A program made the translations under genes and the position numbers. A stretch of 64,000 nt of DNA from assembly GCF_042663885.1 (NCBI RefSeq), contig NZ_JBHSXV010000001.1; one strand, written 5' to 3'. This document shows positions 60,466 to 64,000 of this stretch, one piece after another (positions within the stretch are counted from its first letter, which is position 1; each line of letters begins with the position of its first letter). Below the pieces are notes generated by a model. It had not been told where the DNA came from. It saw only the letters and a list, made by a program, of their open reading frames with translations, and ran no database searches. The DNA is from Aquipuribacter hungaricus. Its GTDB lineage: Bacteria > Actinomycetota > Actinomycetes > Actinomycetales > JBBAYJ01.

Positions 60466-61095
60466 GTGAGCCAGGACGACGACCCGTACCGCACGCCCGG
60501 CCAGCCACCGCAGCCGTGGCAGCACGTCCCCGGGCAGCAGCCGTCCGCCGGGCAGCCGTCCCCCGGGATGCCGTACGCCGGGCAGCCGTACGCCGGGCAG
60601 CCGTCGGACCTGGAACGTGCGCCGCGGCCGCCGGCGGTCGTCCGGCTCGGCCAGGTCATGCTCGCCGGGGCGGTCGTCGCCGTGCTGCAGGGCGTGCACG
60701 CCGCCGTCGCCGCCGACGACCTGCTGGCCGGGGCGGCGGCGGACCTCGACGAGGCCGCCACGACCTCCGGCCTGGACCCCGCGTCGTTCGCCGACCTGGC
60801 GGGCGACGTCTTCCTCGGCGTGGTCCTCGTGGTCACGGTCGTCACGGCCGGGCTGTGGCTGCTGTTCGCGCGGCTCTTCGACCGGGGCAGCGGCCGCGTC
60901 GTGGGCACGGTCCTGGCCGCCCTCAACGGCGTGACGCTGGTGTCCGGGCTGCTCGCGCCCACGGACCTGCTCGAGTGGCTGCTCAGCGCGGTCATGGCGG
61001 CGCTGGTCGTCGCTGGCCTCGTGCTGCTGTGGCGCCCGGCCTCCTCGGCGTGGTTCCGCGCGGCCGCGGCGGGGCGGCCCGACCTCACCTGGTGA
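60466..61095 (+). CDS. Membrane protein with a Pro/Gln/Gly-rich N-terminus, unknown
   Basis: The 209-residue protein has a cytoplasmic N-terminus of imperfect repeats (PYAGQPYAGQPS; GQPSPGMP), then four membrane helices (about 60-82, 110-130, 145-162, 172-190). This layout is common in actinobacterial hypotheticals. No function is suggested. GGGGGACC lies before the GTG. It is 46 nt after bcp and just before tRNA-Leu. Confidence 0.7.
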   Translation: MSQDDDPYRTPGQPPQPWQHVPGQQPSAGQPSPGMPYAGQPYAGQPSDLERAPRPPAVVRLGQVMLAGAVVAVLQGVHAAVAADDLLAGAAADLDEAATTSGLDPASFADLAGDVFLGVVLVVTVVTAGLWLLFARLFDRGSGRVVGTVLAALNGVTLVSGLLAPTDLLEWLLSAVMAALVVAGLVLLWRPASSAWFRAAAAGRPDLTW

Positions 61096-61123
61096 GGGCC
61101 GCCGCGTCCTAGGCTGGCCGGGC

Positions 61124-61205
61124 GCGGGAGTGGTGGAACTGGCAGACACGCAGGACTTAGGATCCTGTGCCCCTGGGCGTGCGGGTTCGAGTCCCGCCTC
61201 CCGCA
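61124..61205 (+). tRNA. tRNA-Leu (TAG anticodon)
   Basis: Acceptor GCGGGAG pairs with CTCCCGC; the anticodon stem CAGGA/TCCTG holds loop CTTAGGA with anticodon TAG. A variable arm and the TPsiC arm GCGGGTTCGAGTCCCGC are present; CCA is not encoded. TAGGCT at 61110-61115 is a likely -10. Confidence 0.93.
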
Positions 61206-61294
61206 CGCGTGGTCGCCGACGCCGGCGCCCGGGTGGGCAGCGAGCCCCCCTGCCCCGGTCCCGCAGGACCATGGCCCGCGGGGGCGCCAGCCCC

Positions 61295-61300
61295 TAGCCT
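61295..61300 (+). promoter_or_regulatory. Leaderless -10 element (TAGCCT)
   Basis: TAGCCT ends 6 nt before the GTG of the SatD-like gene at 61307. Confidence 0.5.
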
Positions 61301-61306
61301 TCCCCT

Positions 61307-61969
61307 GTGATCGTGCTCACGGCCGACCAGAGGGGCAGCAGGAGCGGCTCCGACCTGGTCGGGGACGGTCTGGCGCTGCTCGGCCGCGTCGTGCCGGACC
61401 CGCTGCGGGGGTTCGAGCGGACCGCGGGCGACGAGCTGCAGGGCGTGCCCGGTGACGCCGTGCGCGCCGTCGCCGCCCTCGAGGCGCTGGTCGCCGACGG
61501 CCGCTGGTCGGTGGGCCTCGGCGTCGGGCCGGTCGAGCTGCCGCTGCCCGCCTCGACGCGGGCGGGCCGCGGACCTGCCTACACCGCCGCCCGCGAGGCG
61601 GTGGAGACCGCGAAGGAGCGGCACCACCACGTCTGTCTCGTCCCGGGCGGGCTGCCCGACGACGCGGCGGCCACCGTCCGCGACGCCGACGCGGTCCTCG
61701 CGCTGGCCCTGACGGTGGCGCTGCGCTGGAGCGAGGAGGCGCGCGAGGCCATCGCCCTGGTCCGCGGCGGGTCCACCCAGACCGACGCGGCCCGCACCCT
61801 CGGCGTCACCCGCCAGGCCGTGGGCCAGCGGCTGGGCGCGGCGCTGTTCCGCCAGCACAGCGAGGCCGTCGCCGTCGTGGTCCGCCTGCTCGAGCAGGCC
61901 GACGCCGCCTCGTCACGGGCCGGCCAGGACCTCGGCGACCGGGCCCCGTCGCCGCGGCGGGCCGGGTGA
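61307..61969 (+). CDS. SatD-family protein with helix-turn-helix
   Basis: The 220-residue protein begins VIVLTADQRGSRSGSDLV and has FERTAGDELQGV and GVGPVELPLPASTRAGRGPAYTAAREAVE, as in SatD-like proteins. A C-terminal helix-turn-helix follows (AREAIALVRGGSTQTDAARTLGVTRQAVGQRL). It resembles a nucleotide cyclase-like N-terminus joined to a DNA-binding tail; the function is unproven. Its stop overlaps the next GTG by four bases (GTGA), coupling it to a membrane protein. Confidence 0.75.
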   Translation: MIVLTADQRGSRSGSDLVGDGLALLGRVVPDPLRGFERTAGDELQGVPGDAVRAVAALEALVADGRWSVGLGVGPVELPLPASTRAGRGPAYTAAREAVETAKERHHHVCLVPGGLPDDAAATVRDADAVLALALTVALRWSEEAREAIALVRGGSTQTDAARTLGVTRQAVGQRLGAALFRQHSEAVAVVVRLLEQADAASSRAGQDLGDRAPSPRRAG

Positions 61970-62592
61970 GCACCGACCCCGTGCTGGTCGCGGTCCTCCT
62001 CGTCCTCCTGACCGCCCTCGCCGTCGGCTGCTCGGTCCTCCTGCCGTTCTCGCTGCGGCCGGGCATCGTCACGGGCCCGCCGTGGCTCGGCGCCGTCGTC
62101 GTGTCCGCGCTCCTGGTCCCCCTGGTCGCCGCCGGGCTGGTGGGCCTGGCCGCCGCCCCGCTCGACGGCGTCGCGCTCGTCGCGGCGGTCGCCGCGCTCC
62201 TGCTCGCCGCGGCCACGGGCGGCTCGCCGTTCGCGACCGGGGTGCTCCGCCTGGCGGACCCCGCGGCGGCCCGCGCGGCGGAGGGGATGGACCTGCAGAC
62301 GGTGTCGCTCGACGTCACCACCTCCCGGCCCGCCCGGCCGCCGCTGGCCACGCTGTCCGCGCCGGGCCTGCTGCGCGGCGGGGCGACGCTCGGGGTGCTC
62401 GAGCGGGTCGCCACGTTCGGCACCCTCGCGGCGGCCAGCCCCGAGGGGATCGCCGTCGTCCTCGCCGTCAAGGGGCTGGGCCGGTTCGGCGAGCTCAAGG
62501 TCCCGGCCGCGCCGGAGCGCTTCATGATCGGCACGTTCGCCAGCGTGCTCTGGGCCTGCGGCTGCTGGGCCGTCACGCTCACCGTCCTCTGA
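61966..62592 (+). CDS. Membrane protein coupled to the SatD-like gene, unknown
   Basis: The 208-residue protein has five or six membrane helices and a conserved-looking C-terminus, VVLAVKGLGRFGELKVPAAPERFMIGTFASVLWACGCW. That segment recurs in membrane partners of SatD-like genes in actinobacteria as far as I recall. It overlaps the preceding stop (GTGA). A membrane signalling or sensing pair with the SatD-like protein is a guess. Confidence 0.7.
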   Translation: MSTDPVLVAVLLVLLTALAVGCSVLLPFSLRPGIVTGPPWLGAVVVSALLVPLVAAGLVGLAAAPLDGVALVAAVAALLLAAATGGSPFATGVLRLADPAAARAAEGMDLQTVSLDVTTSRPARPPLATLSAPGLLRGGATLGVLERVATFGTLAAASPEGIAVVLAVKGLGRFGELKVPAAPERFMIGTFASVLWACGCWAVTLTVL

Positions 62593-62635
62593 GCGGCGGC
62601 CTCCCTCCGGGCGGCACCGTGCTCTGGAGCGGGCC

Positions 62636-64000
62636 CTACCCCTCGACGACGACCTCGACCCGGTCGTAGCCCTGCGCGCCGTCGGGGGCGGGGGCCGCGG
62701 GCTCCTCCGGCTGCACCTCGCCGGCCGCGTCGACCGCGCGCACCTGCAGCTCGTGGGTGCCGGGCGTCGCGTCCCACTCCCAGCGCCACTGCCGCCACGT
62801 GCTGCTGGTGCCGGCGTCGGACAGGTCGGCCTCGGCCCACGGCCCGCCGTCGACGCGCACCTGGACCGCGTCGACGCCGACGTCCATCGCCCACGCCACG
62901 CCGGCCACGACCGTCGGTCCCGCGGGCACCGTGCCGCCGGGCACGTCGATGCGGGAGGAGATCTTCACCGGGCCCAGCGCCGACCAGCCGCGGGGCGTCC
63001 AGTAGCCCTGCGCGTTGGCGAAGCGGGTGAGCTGCATCTCGACGACCCACTTGGTCGCCGAGACGTAGCCGTACAGGCCGGGGACGACGAGCCGGGCCGG
63101 GAAGCCGTGCTCGACCGGCAGCGGCTGGCCGTCCATCCCCACGGCGAGCATCGAGCCGCGGTCGTCGGTGAGCGCCTCGACCGGGGTGCCGGCGGTCCAG
63201 CCGTCCACGCTGCGCGAGAGCACCATGTCGGCGCCGGGCAGCGGGCCCGCCTCGGCGAGCAGGTCGGCGGTGCGCACGCCGCGCCACAGCGCGTTGCCGA
63301 CGAGGTCCCCGCCGACGGGGTTGGAGACGCAGCTCAGCGTGGTCCAGCGCTCGACGAGGCTGCGGGCGAGGACGTCGTCCCAGCCGAGCTCGACCTCGCG
63401 CTCGACGAGCCCCGTGATGCGGAGCGACCAGTCGGCGGTCGTGAGGGACGGCACGACGAGCGCGGTATCGATCCGGTAGAAGTCCCGCGACGGCGTCCGG
63501 AACGGGGTGATGCCGCGCACCGCGTCGAAGGTCGCCGACGCCTCGACCGGGGGCAGCGGCTCGGCCGCCGCCGGCAGGACCACCGCGGCGCGCGACCGGG
63601 CCCCGCCCGCGCGGGCCGACGACACCGCCCGCGCCCCCAGGCCCGTGCCGAGGGCGACGGCGCCCGTCCCCCCGAGCAGGACCGCGCGACGCCGCGGGTC
63701 GCCCGGGGCGGCGACGGCGCGCGCCCCGCCGGCGACCGCACCGGTGCCACCGGCCGTGCCGTCCAGGTCGTGCCCGGCGGGGGCCGGGGCGACCCGTGCC
63801 AGCAGGGCCCGCAGCAGCAGGACGCCGACGACCCCGGCGACCACGGCGGGCAGCACCCCGAGGACGCCGAGGTCCGGCCGGGTGAGGGCGGCGGCGCCGC
63901 AGGCCACGGCGAGCAGCGCGGTGACGGGGGTGCCCCAGCCGGGCCGGCGGCTCTCGAGCACCCCGGCCGCCGCCGCCACGGCCGCCGCCACCAGGGCGAC
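62636..64000 (-). CDS. Molybdopterin sulfite oxidase-family protein (C-terminal part)
   Basis: The frame is open to the right edge, so the N-terminus is probably missing. Visible order: membrane helices, a helix LLGGTGAVALGTGLGARAV, then the oxidoreductase molybdopterin domain (ITPFRTPSRDFYRIDTALV; Mo-ligand Cys in TLSCVSNPVGGDLVG; GFPARLVVPGLYGYVSATKWV) and a Mo-co dimerisation domain (ISSRIDVPGG to WRWEWDATPGTHELQVRA). The membrane-anchored extracytoplasmic form is typical of actinobacteria. The substrate (sulfite or another oxide) is not known. Confidence 0.88.
   Translation of the reverse strand, partial: VALVAAAVAAAAGVLESRRPGWGTPVTALLAVACGAAALTRPDLGVLGVLPAVVAGVVGVLLLRALLARVAPAPAGHDLDGTAGGTGAVAGGARAVAAPGDPRRRAVLLGGTGAVALGTGLGARAVSSARAGGARSRAAVVLPAAAEPLPPVEASATFDAVRGITPFRTPSRDFYRIDTALVVPSLTTADWSLRITGLVEREVELGWDDVLARSLVERWTTLSCVSNPVGGDLVGNALWRGVRTADLLAEAGPLPGADMVLSRSVDGWTAGTPVEALTDDRGSMLAVGMDGQPLPVEHGFPARLVVPGLYGYVSATKWVVEMQLTRFANAQGYWTPRGWSALGPVKISSRIDVPGGTVPAGPTVVAGVAWAMDVGVDAVQVRVDGGPWAEADLSDAGTSSTWRQWRWEWDATPGTHELQVRAVDAAGEVQPEEPAAPAPDGAQGYDRVEVVVEG

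Overview
The window is a very GC-rich actinobacterial chromosome segment. Evidence: almost every long frame is open in several phases, starts are often GTG, many gene pairs overlap by GTGA/ATGA/TGATG, and families typical of Actinomycetes are present (DUF3152, DUF3618, DUF4349, LAxTG surface protein, oligoribonuclease Orn, DUF427). The gene set suggests a soil or plant-litter polysaccharide degrader of the Kineosporiales/Geodermatophilales/Cellulomonadaceae kind; no closer placement is possible from this sequence alone.

Layout. 1-3.2 kb: start of a polyol (mannitol-type) dehydrogenase, an unusual LacI-effector-domain/GGDEF protein, and a PPOX-class enzyme. 3.4-11.6 kb: secreted nuclease-like protein, a DUF202 pair, a methyltransferase, a lectin-M15 peptidase, an epimerase, a SpoIIE-type phosphatase, FKBP, a LysE exporter and a VOC protein. 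12-19.6 kb: membrane GGDEF-EAL protein, a GNAT-like protein, pirin, DUF4349 lipoprotein, PrsW, orn, tRNA-His. 19.8-29.2 kb: acyl-CoA dehydrogenase, a second SpoIIE phosphatase, a YciO-type protein, a 1454-residue LARTG-anchored repeat protein and an SDR.

29.2-42.7 kb is the core of the window, a xylan-use locus. It has a secreted CE4-GH10-CBM9 enzyme of 1365 residues, an operon on the minus strand (solute-binding lipoprotein, two permeases, GH3 glycosidase), a LacI regulator and a second GH10 enzyme without a signal peptide. Two near-palindromic operators with the same half-site lie before the secreted enzyme and between the regulator and the transporter, so one regulator probably controls both import and extracellular breakdown. 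A CE7 acetylxylan esterase-like gene (49-50 kb) and an SMP-30 lactonase (45.8-46.7 kb) are possible further members. Between the two converging halves of the locus lies about 0.9 kb of non-coding DNA packed with related hairpins, one pair of which shows compensatory base changes, plus a perfect 10-bp tandem repeat. This is the most unexplained element here.

42.8-64 kb: DedA, two MFS exporters (one under a MarR gene with two matching operator boxes), Nei2-type glycosylase, esterase and DinB, GNAT, tRNA-Lys, DUF308/AI-2E pair, a chain DUF3618-DUF427-GroES-like-P450-DUF3152 joined by GTGA overlaps, a CbiMN-Q-O metal transporter, Bcp peroxiredoxin, tRNA-Leu, a SatD pair, and the C-terminal part of a molybdopterin sulfite-oxidase-family protein.

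A window-wide pattern: at least 14 genes have a TANNNT -10 hexamer ending 6-7 nt before the start codon with no Shine-Dalgarno sequence, the arrangement known for leaderless actinobacterial mRNAs. It was used here to choose several starts. All function calls are from reading translated sequence; no database search was run.
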